Shown piece after piece: positions 9,201 through 19,354 of a stretch of DNA of 64,000 nucleotides. The position numbers were made by a program, and so were the translations under genes. The DNA lies in assembly GCF_001477625.1 (NCBI RefSeq), contig NZ_CP013692.1, forward strand, positions 3,596,001 through 3,660,000. Direction: 5' to 3'. The first letter of the stretch is position 1; each line of letters begins with the position of its first letter. Under the pieces are notes generated by a model that saw nothing but the letters and a program-made list of their open reading frames with translations, was not told where the DNA came from and ran no database searches. The stretch is from Paucibacter sp. KCTC 42545. Lineage in GTDB: Bacteria; Pseudomonadota; Gammaproteobacteria; Burkholderiales; Burkholderiaceae_C.

Positions 9201-9420
9201 CGGTGGCGCCGTTGAGCTCCTGCTCAATCACCGAGATCACGCTTTCATCCAACACCTTGGCCGAGGCGCCCGGATAGGCCACGCTCAGCACCAGCGAGGG
9301 TGGCGCCACCTTGGGGTATTGCGACACTGGCAGCACGGTGACGGCGACAGCGCCAAACACCACGATGAACAGGGCGATCACCCAAGCAAAAATAGGTCGA
9401 TCAATGAAGAATCTTGACAT
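6256..9420 (-). CDS. RND multidrug efflux pump, HAE1 family (AcrB/MexB-like)
   Basis: Inner-membrane proton/drug antiporter of 1054 residues. It begins MSRFFIDRPIFAWVIALFIV (first transmembrane helix), carries a large periplasmic porter domain, the central helices with the proton-relay pair in GILVDDAIVVVENVERIM, and the second half starting near YAAVLAAVGWMYVRMPTSFL. The N-terminal QYPKVAPPSLVLSVAYPGAS is highly typical of AcrB/MexB. It lies 15 bases behind the adaptor gene and one base before the channel gene, so the three are surely cotranscribed. The substrate range cannot be read from sequence but is expected to be broad and hydrophobic. Confidence 0.95.
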   Translation of the reverse strand: MSRFFIDRPIFAWVIALFIVVFGAVAVTVLPVSQYPKVAPPSLVLSVAYPGASAKVLDESVISVIEQELNGATGLAYMESTSQANGTGAITITFEANTNIDLAQVDVQNRLSRASPRLPAAVTQQGVRVDKAQNNFLLFVTLSSKDGTKDPISLGDYAARSIVPELQRIPGIGQAQLFGTERAMRIWLDPAKLLSYKLSPAEVNAAIRNQNALTPAGVIGDLPNLSSQTMSATVVVNGQLENTTQFENIVLRANTDGSSVRLKDVARIELGGQSYGTYSRLNGQPATGIGIQLAPSGNALAAATAVKDRMLQLQKFFPEGVVYEIPYDSSKFVKVSIHQVVETLGEAVLLVFLVMFLFLQNWRYTLIPTLVVPIALLGTFGVMLTLGFSINVLTLFGMVLAIGILVDDAIVVVENVERIMSEEGLSPLEATRKAMTQISGAIIGITVVLVSVFVPMAFFSGSVGNIYRQFSLAMVASMLLSALMALTLTPALCATLLKPVEAGHHHEKRGFFGWFNRGFSRTAKGYEGWVAKLLKRSGRMLIVYAAVLAAVGWMYVRMPTSFLPNEDQGYLIVNVQLPPGATANRTEAAVKHVEDFMLKQPEVEATIGVIGFSFSGQGQNAALVFVPLKPWEERVGPQHSASALAGRAFGAMMGQVRDAFIYPLSPPPIPELGNATGFALRLQDRGNLGHEALLNARNQMLGMASQNKKIVGMRPDGLEDAPQLQVDIDRDKANALGVSYESVANVIGTTLGSSYVNDFPNAGRLQRVIVQADVASRMQPDDILRLNAINAQGQNVPLSAFAHAHWITGQTQAVRYNGYPAMRLAGDAAPGASTGDVMKELEQMAQKLPKGIGFEWTGLSREEKLSGSQATVLLAFSLLAVFLCLAALYESWSIPLSVLLVVPLGILGALLGMTFRGMPNDVYFKVGLITVIGLSAKNAILIIEFAKDLQAEGKGLVESILEACHLRFRPIIMTSMAFILGVLPLYFASGAGSASQRAIGTGVMGGMLTATFLAVLFVPIFFYVVRRIFKAPPGAANVHKISSDKPTLPRTEEH

Positions 9421-9435
9421 GACTGCGTCCTCGCC

Positions 9436-10692
9436 TTAACGCGCTGCGGCGCTGGCGGCCGATGCCGCTGGGGCGGCAGGTGCGGCGGGTGCCGATGCAG
9501 CCGGCGTCCACGGCACCGGGGTCACCGGGGCGCCGGGCACAAACATCTTCTGGAAGCCGTCCACGATCACTTGTTCGCCGGCTTGCAGGCCTTCCAGCAC
9601 CACCCATTGATTGCCTTGGCCGCGATCGACCTTGACCTTGCGCGGCATGGGCTTGTTGTCCGGGCCGACGACCAAGACCGAGTCGCCCTGGTTGCTGCGC
9701 GTCACCGCCTGCTGGGGCAGCAAGATGCCGGCCGGCAACTCGCCTTGGCTCAAGCGCACACGCACATATTGGCCGGGCAGCAATTGGTTGTTCGCATTGG
9801 TCACTTCGGCGCGCAGGGTCACCTGGCCGGAGGTGGGGTCCACACTCAGGTCGGTGAACAGCAGCTTGCCGGGCTTGGCCAGTTCGGTGCCATCGTCCAG
9901 CACGATGCGCACCTGGGCGCTTTGCGCGGCATCAGCGCGCATCTTGCCGTTGCTCAGGGCGCGGCGCAGTTGCTGCACCTCGTTGGCGCTTTGGGTGAAG
10001 TTGACGTAGACGCTACTGGTTTGCTGAATCAGGGCCAGTTGTGTGGCCTCTGCCGCGCTGACCAAGGCGCCTTCGGTTACCAGAGCCCGGCCGATGCGGC
10101 CAGAGATCGGCGCGCTGACGGCGGCATAGTCAAGATTCAACTTGGCGGTCTGGATGGCGGCCTTGGCGGCAGCCACATCGGCTTCGGCCGACTTGGCAGC
10201 TGCGACCGAGGTGATGTACTCCTGCTGGCTGATGGCCTTGGCTTCGGCCAGCGGCTTGTTGCGCTCGGCCTGGGCCGACGCCTGGCTCTGGTTCGCCTGC
10301 GCCTTGATCAGGCTGGCATGCGCACTGTCCAGCGCGGCTTGGTAGGGAGCGGGGTCGATCTGGAACAGCGGCTGGCCGGCGCGCACTTCGGCGCCTTCGG
10401 TGAACAAGCGCTTGAGCACCACGCCATTGACACGGGCCCGCACCTGCGCCGTGCGCAGGGCTTCAACCCGACCCGGCAGCTCGGTCTGCACGGCCACAGG
10501 CTGCAAGCTGGCTTTCACCACGCCCACCTGGGGAGGTGGCGGCATGCCGCCGGCTGGGCCCGCGGCCGCTGCCTTGTCACCGCCGCCGCAGGCCGACAAA
10601 GCGGCAAGCACAGCGACGCACAAAGGCAGGAGATATAGCGCTCTTGCGCCAGCGCCCAGCTTGGAAGAGGGCTTGCTTGCTTGTTGGTTCAT
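9436..10692 (-). CDS. RND efflux periplasmic adaptor lipoprotein (AcrA/MexA-like)
   Basis: Membrane-fusion protein linking the pump to the outer-membrane channel, 418 residues. ATG 10692 gives a lipoprotein signal with lipobox LSAC (Cys35). The order is that of AcrA: lipoyl half (ALRTAQVRARVNGVVLKRLF), alpha-hairpin (SLIKAQANQSQASAQAERNK), second lipoyl half (LDYAAVSAPISGRIGRALVTEG), beta-barrel and membrane-proximal domain (IVDGFQKMFVPG). The tail is a long Ala/Pro run, unlike the rest. ATG 10725 is an alternative start that would lengthen the signal peptide. Divergent from its presumed repressor gene. Confidence 0.92.
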   Translation of the reverse strand: MNQQASKPSSKLGAGARALYLLPLCVAVLAALSACGGGDKAAAAGPAGGMPPPPQVGVVKASLQPVAVQTELPGRVEALRTAQVRARVNGVVLKRLFTEGAEVRAGQPLFQIDPAPYQAALDSAHASLIKAQANQSQASAQAERNKPLAEAKAISQQEYITSVAAAKSAEADVAAAKAAIQTAKLNLDYAAVSAPISGRIGRALVTEGALVSAAEATQLALIQQTSSVYVNFTQSANEVQQLRRALSNGKMRADAAQSAQVRIVLDDGTELAKPGKLLFTDLSVDPTSGQVTLRAEVTNANNQLLPGQYVRVRLSQGELPAGILLPQQAVTRSNQGDSVLVVGPDNKPMPRKVKVDRGQGNQWVVLEGLQAGEQVIVDGFQKMFVPGAPVTPVPWTPAASAPAAPAAPAASAASAAAR

Positions 10693-10839
10693 ATTGATCT
10701 TGCTCAATTGGATGAAGAAGTTCATGGCGCCTGGCAGTTGCAGCTAGCCACGCATTTTTGCGCGATAAGCCTCTTTACCTGGCAACAACTTGGGTTCAAA
10801 CGTGGGGCCAAAGCCGCGAAATAAGCGACAGTATATACA

Positions 10840-10863
10840 AACATACATTCGTGCATGTATGTA
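10840..10863. promoter_or_regulatory. AcrR/TtgR-type operator between the efflux operon and its TetR repressor
   Basis: Perfect 8-bp inverted half-sites ACATACAT and ATGTATGT are separated by six bases (TCGTGC) at 10841-10862. From memory this closely matches the operator of E. coli AcrR (TACATACAT-N6-ATGTATGTA). It sits between the divergent genes; the likely -10 of the repressor (TAGAAT, 10872-10877) is on one side and a minus-strand TATACT (10830-10835) on the other, so binding should repress both directions. Confidence 0.85.
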
Positions 10864-10883
10864 ATCTTGCTTAGAATAGGATC

Positions 10884-11603
10884 ATGGCCAGGAAAACCAA
10901 GCAAGAAGCGCAGGAAACCCGTACCTGCATCCTCGACGCGGCGGAGCAGCTGTTTCAGCAACGCGGCGTCTCGCGCTGCTCGCTCCACGACATCGCTCTC
11001 CACGCGGGCGTGACCCGCGGGGCCATCTATTGGCACTTCAAAGATAAGGCCGAACTCTTCAACGCCATGATGGAGCGCGCCACCATGCCGCTGGAAGAGG
11101 GCCTGAGCCCTGCGGTCGAACCCGGCACCGACGCGGAGGAGCCCGCGCTGAGCCTGCTGGATCTGCGTTGGGGCTTGGTCAACGTATTCCACTCGGCCAT
11201 GCATAACGAGCGCGCAAGACGGGTGTTCGAAATTTCGACGCAGAAGGTCGAGTACACCAGAGATATGCAGGCCTTGGTGGATCGCCGACTGGCCTCACAC
11301 CGCGGTTGGCGGGCGCAGAACGAAGCCTCTTTTGAGCATGCCAAGGCACTGGGGCAACTGCCCGCCAATCTGAACAGCGCCAATGCGGCGGTGACGCTGG
11401 TCGCCTTGGTGGACGGTTTGCTGCACCAGTGGTGCATGGACCCCCCGTCCTTCGACTTGGTGGCGGTTGGCCAGTCCACGGTGGAGACTTTTTTGACCGC
11501 CCTGAGCTACCAGGGCGAGGCCCTGCTGCCGCTGATGACCGCCGAAGAGTCAGCGCGCTTAGGCCAGGGCAATTTGTGCGGCCCACGCCGCGCGAGCGAC
11601 TGA
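10884..11603 (+). CDS. TetR-family efflux repressor (AcrR/TtgR-like)
   Basis: Transcriptional repressor of 239 residues. The N-terminal helix-turn-helix is highly typical of AcrR/TtgR: ILDAAEQLFQQRGVSRCSLH, then the recognition helix region VTRGAIYWHFKDKAELFNAM. The C-terminal ligand-binding domain contains QALVDRRLASHRGWRAQNEA and a final segment ALVDGLLHQWCMDPPSFDL. It probably represses the divergent adaptor-pump-channel operon and itself through the operator at 10840-10863, and is released by hydrophobic drugs. The start ATG 10884 follows TAGAATAGG closely, so the mRNA may have a very short leader. Confidence 0.92.
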   Translation: MARKTKQEAQETRTCILDAAEQLFQQRGVSRCSLHDIALHAGVTRGAIYWHFKDKAELFNAMMERATMPLEEGLSPAVEPGTDAEEPALSLLDLRWGLVNVFHSAMHNERARRVFEISTQKVEYTRDMQALVDRRLASHRGWRAQNEASFEHAKALGQLPANLNSANAAVTLVALVDGLLHQWCMDPPSFDLVAVGQSTVETFLTALSYQGEALLPLMTAEESARLGQGNLCGPRRASD

Positions 11604-11783
11604 AACAGCGCATCCCGCTCGCATTTCAGGCCTTTTCCGGCACAAAGCCCACAGCCAAGCCCCCTGAATTGCACAGGCCTTGTAGGGGTTTGCGCCTGGA
11701 CAAGGGACAATCGACCCTTCCCCAAATTCAGTGAGGCGCAGCCGGCCACCCGTCGGCCTGCGCTTTTGCCGCGCCATTTCAAG

Positions 11784-14327
<2,544 letters not shown>

Positions 14328-14349
14328 GCACTGACCACTGAGCGCAGCC

Positions 14350-14613
14350 TCAAGGCTGCTGCTTGGCTTGCCGGAATAGGTTGGCCACCCGCAGCGCCAG
14401 CTGCACAAAGCTCAGGATTCGGGCCAGGCCCGGCCGACGGGCGCGCCCCTTGAGCAATATCGCTGCGCCCGCAGCACCTCCGGCCAAACCCCACCAGCCC
14501 AGCGGCTGAGTGAGGGTTTGCGCCTCCTTGCGCATCTCGGCACGCAATTCGATGCTGCGCAGGCGCAAGGCCAGGTGGCGCAGCTTCAGGTCATTGAGTT
14601 CTTGTTGAAACAT
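14350..14613 (-). CDS. YqjK-like small membrane-associated protein
   Basis: An 87-residue protein: a basic, charged N-terminal helix (LNDLKLRHLALRLRSIELRA), a short hydrophobic glycine/alanine segment (GWWGLAGGAAGAAILL) and a second amphipathic helix. Size, layout and position five bases behind the YqjE gene match the YqjK protein found behind yqjD-yqjE in many proteobacteria. The function is unknown; the set is linked to stationary phase and stress. Recognition rests mainly on gene order, so the call is moderate. Confidence 0.65.
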   Translation of the reverse strand: MFQQELNDLKLRHLALRLRSIELRAEMRKEAQTLTQPLGWWGLAGGAAGAAILLKGRARRPGLARILSFVQLALRVANLFRQAKQQP

Positions 14614-14618
14614 GATGC

Positions 14619-15050
14619 TCAGCCTCCCAAAGCTTCACGGTCACGCGCCAACTCGGCCACGCTGCCGGCAAAAGCGCCGCCTTTTTGACTGATATTGGCG
14701 CTCGCTCGTTGCCAGCACCACCAAGCCAGCAGCGCGTAGCCCGCGCCCAGAAGCAAGGCCGCCAGCCAACGCCAGGGCTCCGGGCTGAGCAGCAAGACCG
14801 CCGCCGAGAACAAGCCCAGCGCCGCCACGGCTAGCAGCAAGGCCATCAAAGCCTGGACCAAAGCGGAAAACAGCCGCAGCTTCTCCGCCTCGAGCTCGAC
14901 GGAGAACATATCGACGCGGATTTCCAGCATCTCCAGCGCATGCAAAAACAAGCGCCGCACACTGCCGAACAGGCCGCCACTCTCGGCGGGATCGGCTGCG
15001 TCAGCCTTGGCCGTTGCCGCCTGCGGCGACTCTTTTTGCGTTTCCCTCAT
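14619..15050 (-). CDS. yqjE: Phage-holin-family membrane protein (YqjE-like)
   Basis: Inner-membrane protein of 143 residues. A charged N-terminus leads into a helix (FLHALEMLEIRVDMFSVELE), then two strongly hydrophobic segments, LVQALMALLLAVAALGLF and WRWLAALLLGAGYALLAWW, and a charged tail. This is the Actinobacteria/YqjE holin-like fold; despite the family name these chromosomal proteins are not phage holins. ATG 15050 has a good Shine-Dalgarno (GGAGGAAG on the minus strand). In many relatives yqjD is directly upstream; here it is 2.6 kb away. Confidence 0.8.
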   Translation of the reverse strand: MRETQKESPQAATAKADAADPAESGGLFGSVRRLFLHALEMLEIRVDMFSVELEAEKLRLFSALVQALMALLLAVAALGLFSAAVLLLSPEPWRWLAALLLGAGYALLAWWCWQRASANISQKGGAFAGSVAELARDREALGG

Positions 15051-15237
15051 GCCACTTCCTCCATATCAAAAACTGACGCCAAGCTTTTACAGGGATCAGA
15101 TCGTTAAAAATGCTGCTACAAGTCAGCTTTCAAGTGTTGCGCCACATCAGCGCACAGGGTTGCGAGCATGGCGATGAAGTTCAGAATCGAATACCCTTGT
15201 GCCATTGTCAATCTATCGGCTGGAGCATAGCCCCCCC

Positions 15238-17493
15238 ATGCAAGAGACAAACAGTCCGATGCCCCCTGAAGCACAGGGCGATGACGATTTGCTGGAATTC
15301 CTGGAAGGCCCCGAACCGGGCGAGCGCGACCCTGCCGGTTCAGCCAGTCATTGGCGCATCCTGATCGTTGACGACGACAGCGACGTCCACAAAGCCACCG
15401 AACTGGCCATGCAAGGCCTGCTGGTCGAAGGCCAGCCGCTCACCTTTGTCCACGCCCGCTCCGCAGCCGAAGCCCGCTATGTGCTGGCCCATGAACATGA
15501 TCTGGCGGTGGTGCTGCTGGACGTGGTGATGGAGACCGAAGACTCCGGCCTGCAGCTGGTGCGCTATATCCGCGACGAGTTGCAGCTCGCCTCTCTGCGC
15601 ATCGTGCTGCGCACCGGCCAGCCCGGCTATGCCCCCGAAATCGAAACGGTGCAGGCCTATGACATCAATGACTACAAGACCAAGTCGGAGCTGACCCGCA
15701 CCCGTTTGTACACGGTGCTCACCGCCGCCATCCGCTCCTACCGCCAGATCTGCGCACTGGAAGCCAATCGGCGCGGCCTGGAAATCATTGTGGAGGCCAG
15801 CACCGAGCTGAGCCGCCTGCGCGGCTTGCACCGTTTTTCTGAAGGCGTAGTGACCCAGATCTGCGCCATGCTGGGCATCTTGCCCGAGGGCTTGGTGTGC
15901 GCACAGGTGGGCTCCGACGCCAACACCGATGTGCGCATCGTCGCCGCAGCCGGCCAGTACAGCAGCTTGATGGATCTGCCGCTGAGCTCGGTGCCCATCT
16001 CCGCCGTGCGCGATCCGCTGCAACGCTGCCTGCAACAGCGCGAGAACATTTACGAGGATGGCACCTGTCTTTACTTCGGCCTGTCCAACGGCCGCCCGAT
16101 GGCCGCGCTGGTCGATGTGGGCCGCACCCTGGGCGAAATGGATCAGCGCCTGCTGCGCGCCTTTTGCGCCAATATTTCGGTCGGCCTGGAAAACGTGGTG
16201 CTCTATAGCCAGTTGCTGGACCAGGCCTATAACGACCAATTGCTGCGCCTGCCCAACCGCAACCGCTTCGTCGAGTTGCTGGACAAAAACCTCAAGGATC
16301 CGGCCGGCATCACGCTGGCCTTGATCGACATCGACGATTTCTCCGACATCAACGACGCCTTCGGCCACCAGTTCGGCGACCAGGTTTTGCAAGCGGTGGT
16401 GGTTCGCCTGGGCGAGCGCCTGGGTTTCAACACCGCGATGGCCCGCGTCGGCGCCGACACCTTCGGCTTGCTGGGGCCCAGCGCCCAAGTGTGTGGCGAG
16501 TCGATCGAAGCCGTGTTCACCGAGCAATTCGCGGTGTCGGGCGAGCGACTGCAACTCTCGGCCACCACCGGCCTGGTGCGGCTGGAGGATTCGGCCGCTG
16601 TGGGTTCCGAGCTTTTGCTGGACGCGCAAATCGCGCTCAAGCAAGCCAAGCTGCAACACCGCGGTTCCTCACAATACTTCTCACCCGCCATGGGCACCGA
16701 TGCGCGCGAACGCTTCAAGCTGCTCAAAGGCTTGCGCGCGGGCTTCGAAGAGAACCGCCTGTTCGTGGTCTATCAGCCGCAGGTGGATTTGGCCACCGGC
16801 AAGGCCATTGGCGCGGAAGCCTTGCTGCGCTGGCGCACCGAAGAGGGCCGCTTTGTGCCGCCCGACCAATTCATCCCCCTGGCGGAAAAGTCGGGCCTGA
16901 TCATCAGCATCGGCGAGTTCGTGCTGCGCACCGCCTGCCATCAAACCAAACGCATGTTGGAACTCGGTTACGCCGATTTCCGCATGTGCGTGAATGTGTC
17001 GCTGGCGCAGTTTCGCCATCAGGACTTCATCGCCATGCTGATGCGCGCGCTGCGCGACATTGGCGTCGACGGGCGCAATCTTGAACTCGAGATCACCGAA
17101 TCGATGGCGATGGAAGACACCGAGTTGGTGATGCACATCCTGGCGGACATCAAGCGCTGCGGCATCACGGTGGCGATTGATGACTTCGGCACCGGCTTCT
17201 CATCACTGAGCCATCTGCGTCAGCTGGATGTGGACCGGCTCAAGATCGACCGCGCCTTTGTGCGCGAAGCGCAAAGCTCCAGCGCCGGCTCGACGATTGC
17301 ACAAATGGTCATCAACCTGGGTCGCGGCCTGGGCCTGACGGTGATCGCCGAAGGCATCGAAACCGAAGAGCAGCGCCAGCAACTGCTGGCCCTGGGCTGC
17401 CATGAAGGCCAGGGTTATTTGTTCGCCCGGCCCATGCCGGCCGAACAGCTGGAGCGCTGGATGGAGCACCCGCTGGCGGCCGAGTCCACCTGA
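15238..17493 (+). CDS. Response regulator with DUF3369, degenerate GGDEF and intact EAL domains
   Basis: Predicted cyclic-di-GMP phosphodiesterase of 751 residues. Domains in order: receiver (about 40-165; acidic pocket IVDDDSD, phosphoacceptor Asp95 in LLDVVM), a GAF-like DUF3369 region (about 170-310), a GGDEF domain (about 320-475) whose signature is GADTF (405-409) and so probably inactive as a cyclase, and an EAL domain (about 490-740). The EAL domain keeps its catalytic set: EAL at 527-529, ITESMAMED, AIDDFGTGFSS and VIAEGIETEEQ. No transmembrane segments. No histidine kinase is adjacent; the nearest one, 5 kb downstream, is an orphan. The start ATG 15238 is chosen over an upstream in-frame codon because it gives the usual short tail before the receiver. 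Confidence 0.92.
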   Translation: MQETNSPMPPEAQGDDDLLEFLEGPEPGERDPAGSASHWRILIVDDDSDVHKATELAMQGLLVEGQPLTFVHARSAAEARYVLAHEHDLAVVLLDVVMETEDSGLQLVRYIRDELQLASLRIVLRTGQPGYAPEIETVQAYDINDYKTKSELTRTRLYTVLTAAIRSYRQICALEANRRGLEIIVEASTELSRLRGLHRFSEGVVTQICAMLGILPEGLVCAQVGSDANTDVRIVAAAGQYSSLMDLPLSSVPISAVRDPLQRCLQQRENIYEDGTCLYFGLSNGRPMAALVDVGRTLGEMDQRLLRAFCANISVGLENVVLYSQLLDQAYNDQLLRLPNRNRFVELLDKNLKDPAGITLALIDIDDFSDINDAFGHQFGDQVLQAVVVRLGERLGFNTAMARVGADTFGLLGPSAQVCGESIEAVFTEQFAVSGERLQLSATTGLVRLEDSAAVGSELLLDAQIALKQAKLQHRGSSQYFSPAMGTDARERFKLLKGLRAGFEENRLFVVYQPQVDLATGKAIGAEALLRWRTEEGRFVPPDQFIPLAEKSGLIISIGEFVLRTACHQTKRMLELGYADFRMCVNVSLAQFRHQDFIAMLMRALRDIGVDGRNLELEITESMAMEDTELVMHILADIKRCGITVAIDDFGTGFSSLSHLRQLDVDRLKIDRAFVREAQSSSAGSTIAQMVINLGRGLGLTVIAEGIETEEQRQQLLALGCHEGQGYLFARPMPAEQLERWMEHPLAAEST

Positions 17494-17528
17494 GGCACAC
17501 CGGTTGAGCCGGCTGCGCTGAAGTAAGC

Positions 17529-17594
17529 GCTCGGCGCTTGCCGAGCACTCGCACCAGCCGCGCAAGCCAATCGCGCCAGCATCAGCCTGGCGCG
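17529..17594. terminator. Possible terminator hairpins between convergent genes
   Basis: Two stem-loops, GCTCGGC/GCCGAGC (17529-17546) and CGCGCCAG/CTGGCGCG (17572-17594), fill the gap between the convergent phosphodiesterase and YqjD genes. Neither is followed by a T-run, so termination is only plausible from position. Confidence 0.3.
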
Positions 17595-17609
17595 GCCTGC
17601 GAACAAGAA

Positions 17610-17921
17610 TCAGCGGCGGCTGATCAACATGCCCAAGAGCAAGCCCACACCGGCCGCCAGGCCGATGGACTGCCAGGGGTTTTCATGCACATAGGCATCG
17701 GTCGCGCGGCCCGCAGCGCGGGCGCGCTCCACGGCGGCCTCCTGCAGATCGGCCAGATTGTGCTTGGCACGGTCCAGGCTGGCCTGCACCTTGGCGCGCA
17801 ACTCGGTGGCGCCTTCACCGGCCGAGCCTGCGGTCGCCCGCAGCAGGGACTCGGCCTCGGCCACAACCGCGTGCAAATCGCTAATCAAACGGTCACTTTG
17901 AACGGTGGGGATCTCTGCCAT
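17610..17921 (-). CDS. yqjD: DUF883 family protein (YqjD/ElaB-like)
   Basis: Tail-anchored inner-membrane protein of 103 residues. A long charged helix (DLHAVVAEAESLLRATAG ... AKVQASLDRAKHNLADLQEA) is followed by YVHENPWQSIGLAAGVGLLL and a terminal RR. The ENPWQSxGxAAGxGxLLG motif is diagnostic of the family. E. coli YqjD binds ribosomes at the membrane in stationary phase. ATG 17921 has AAGGAG nine bases upstream. The usual partners yqjE and yqjK lie beyond the phosphodiesterase gene. Confidence 0.9.
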   Translation of the reverse strand: MAEIPTVQSDRLISDLHAVVAEAESLLRATAGSAGEGATELRAKVQASLDRAKHNLADLQEAAVERARAAGRATDAYVHENPWQSIGLAAGVGLLLGMLISRR

Positions 17922-18045
17922 GGTGTTCACTCCTTGAGTTATTGAGGCCATCTGAGTCAGCCGATTGACGCTCGGCTGAAGAACCTGCCGGCAAAGCCCG
18001 GGCGGGCTTTGCTGCAGCGAGTTCATCAGGCAACGATAGCGCGTA

Positions 18046-19176
18046 TCAGCTCAAGAGGCTATCTGGGGGCACATACGCGTATCCCAAGTCCCGCGCCACT
18101 GCCTCGTAGGTCAGCTGGCCCTGCGCCACGTTGAGGCCGGCGCGCAGATGCGGGTTGTCTTTCAATGCCTGCTTCCAGCCCTTGTCGGCCAAGGCCACGG
18201 CATGGCCGATGGTGGCATTGTTGAGCGCGAAGGTCGAGGTGCGCGCCACCGCGCCGGGCATATTGGCCACGCAGTAGTGCACCACGCCGTCGACCACAAA
18301 GGTCGGGTCGGCATGGGTGGTGGCGTGCGAGGTCTCAAAACAGCCGCCCTGGTCGATGGCCACATCCACCACCACGGCGCCCTTCTTCATGCGCGCGACC
18401 ATCGCCCGCGTCACCAGCTTGGGCGCGGAGGCACCCGGGATCAGCACGCCGCCGATCACCAAGTCAGCCGACAGCACCGCCTCTTCCACGCTTTGCACAT
18501 TCGAGTATTGGGTGCTGATGCGGTTGCCGAACACCAAGTCCAGCTGACGCAGGCGGTCCACGCTCTTGTCAAGCACGGTGACGCGCGCGCCCATGCCCAC
18601 GGCCATCTGCAAGGCATGGGTGCCGACCACGCCGCCGCCCAGAATCACCACATGCGCAGGCGCCACGCCGGGCACACCACCCAGCAGCACGCCCATGCCG
18701 CCCTTGCTCTTTTCCAGATGCGCAGCACCCGCTTGAATCGACATGCGCCCGGCCACCTCGCTCATCGGCGCCAGCAGCGGCAAGCCGCCGCCCGGGCCAG
18801 TCACCGTTTCATACGCAATGCAGATGGCTCCGGACTTGACCAGCGCCGCCGTCTGCTTGGGGTCCGGCGCCAGATGCAGATAGGTGTAGAGGATCTGGCC
18901 CGGGCGCAGCATGGCGCATTCCTGCGGCTGCGGCTCCTTGACCTTGACGATCATGTCAGCCTGGGCGAACACGGTGGCCGCATCGGGCGCCAGCGTGGCG
19001 CCGGCGGCCAGGTAATGCTCGTCCAACAAACCAATCGCAGCCCCCGCGCCGGTCTGCATCAGCACCTTGTGGCCGCGCGATGTCAGCTCACGGACGCTGG
19101 CGGGCGTCAGGCCCACCCGGTACTCGTGGTTCTTGATTTCTTTGGGGCACCCTACCGTCATCTTGTTTTGGCTCAT
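18046..19176 (-). CDS. ald: Alanine dehydrogenase
   Basis: NAD-dependent L-alanine dehydrogenase, interconverting alanine and pyruvate plus ammonia; 376 residues, usual for the family. Visible features: the N-terminal [28 protein letters not shown], the Rossmann region [20 protein letters not shown], and the C-terminal [20 protein letters not shown] 19176 has AAGGAGACTGTG immediately upstream; the longer open frame would run into the divergent gene. An Lrp-type regulator often lies next to ald but none is here. Divergent from the phosphofructokinase gene across 178 bases. Confidence 0.95.
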   Translation of the reverse strand: MSQNKMTVGCPKEIKNHEYRVGLTPASVRELTSRGHKVLMQTGAGAAIGLLDEHYLAAGATLAPDAATVFAQADMIVKVKEPQPQECAMLRPGQILYTYLHLAPDPKQTAALVKSGAICIAYETVTGPGGGLPLLAPMSEVAGRMSIQAGAAHLEKSKGGMGVLLGGVPGVAPAHVVILGGGVVGTHALQMAVGMGARVTVLDKSVDRLRQLDLVFGNRISTQYSNVQSVEEAVLSADLVIGGVLIPGASAPKLVTRAMVARMKKGAVVVDVAIDQGGCFETSHATTHADPTFVVDGVVHYCVANMPGAVARTSTFALNNATIGHAVALADKGWKQALKDNPHLRAGLNVAQGQLTYEAVARDLGYAYVPPDSLLS

Positions 19177-19354
19177 CACAGTCTCCTTGTGGCTCGTTGG
19201 CCGGTTATAGGCCTCGCAGTTGTACGACCGAAGGCCGCGAAAGTGAAGCGGCATCACGCGCCCTTCATCGTCATAAGGGAAACTGATGTGCGGCTCCCTG
19301 CGGCGGCACGGCACACTCAGGGCATAGTCCGATGGAAGCAGCAGGAGTTCACGC

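Noticed and set aside
14619..15050. Phage holin as a sign of a prophage
   Set aside because: The protein is the chromosomal YqjE type, with a YqjK-like gene beside it and no other phage gene nearby.
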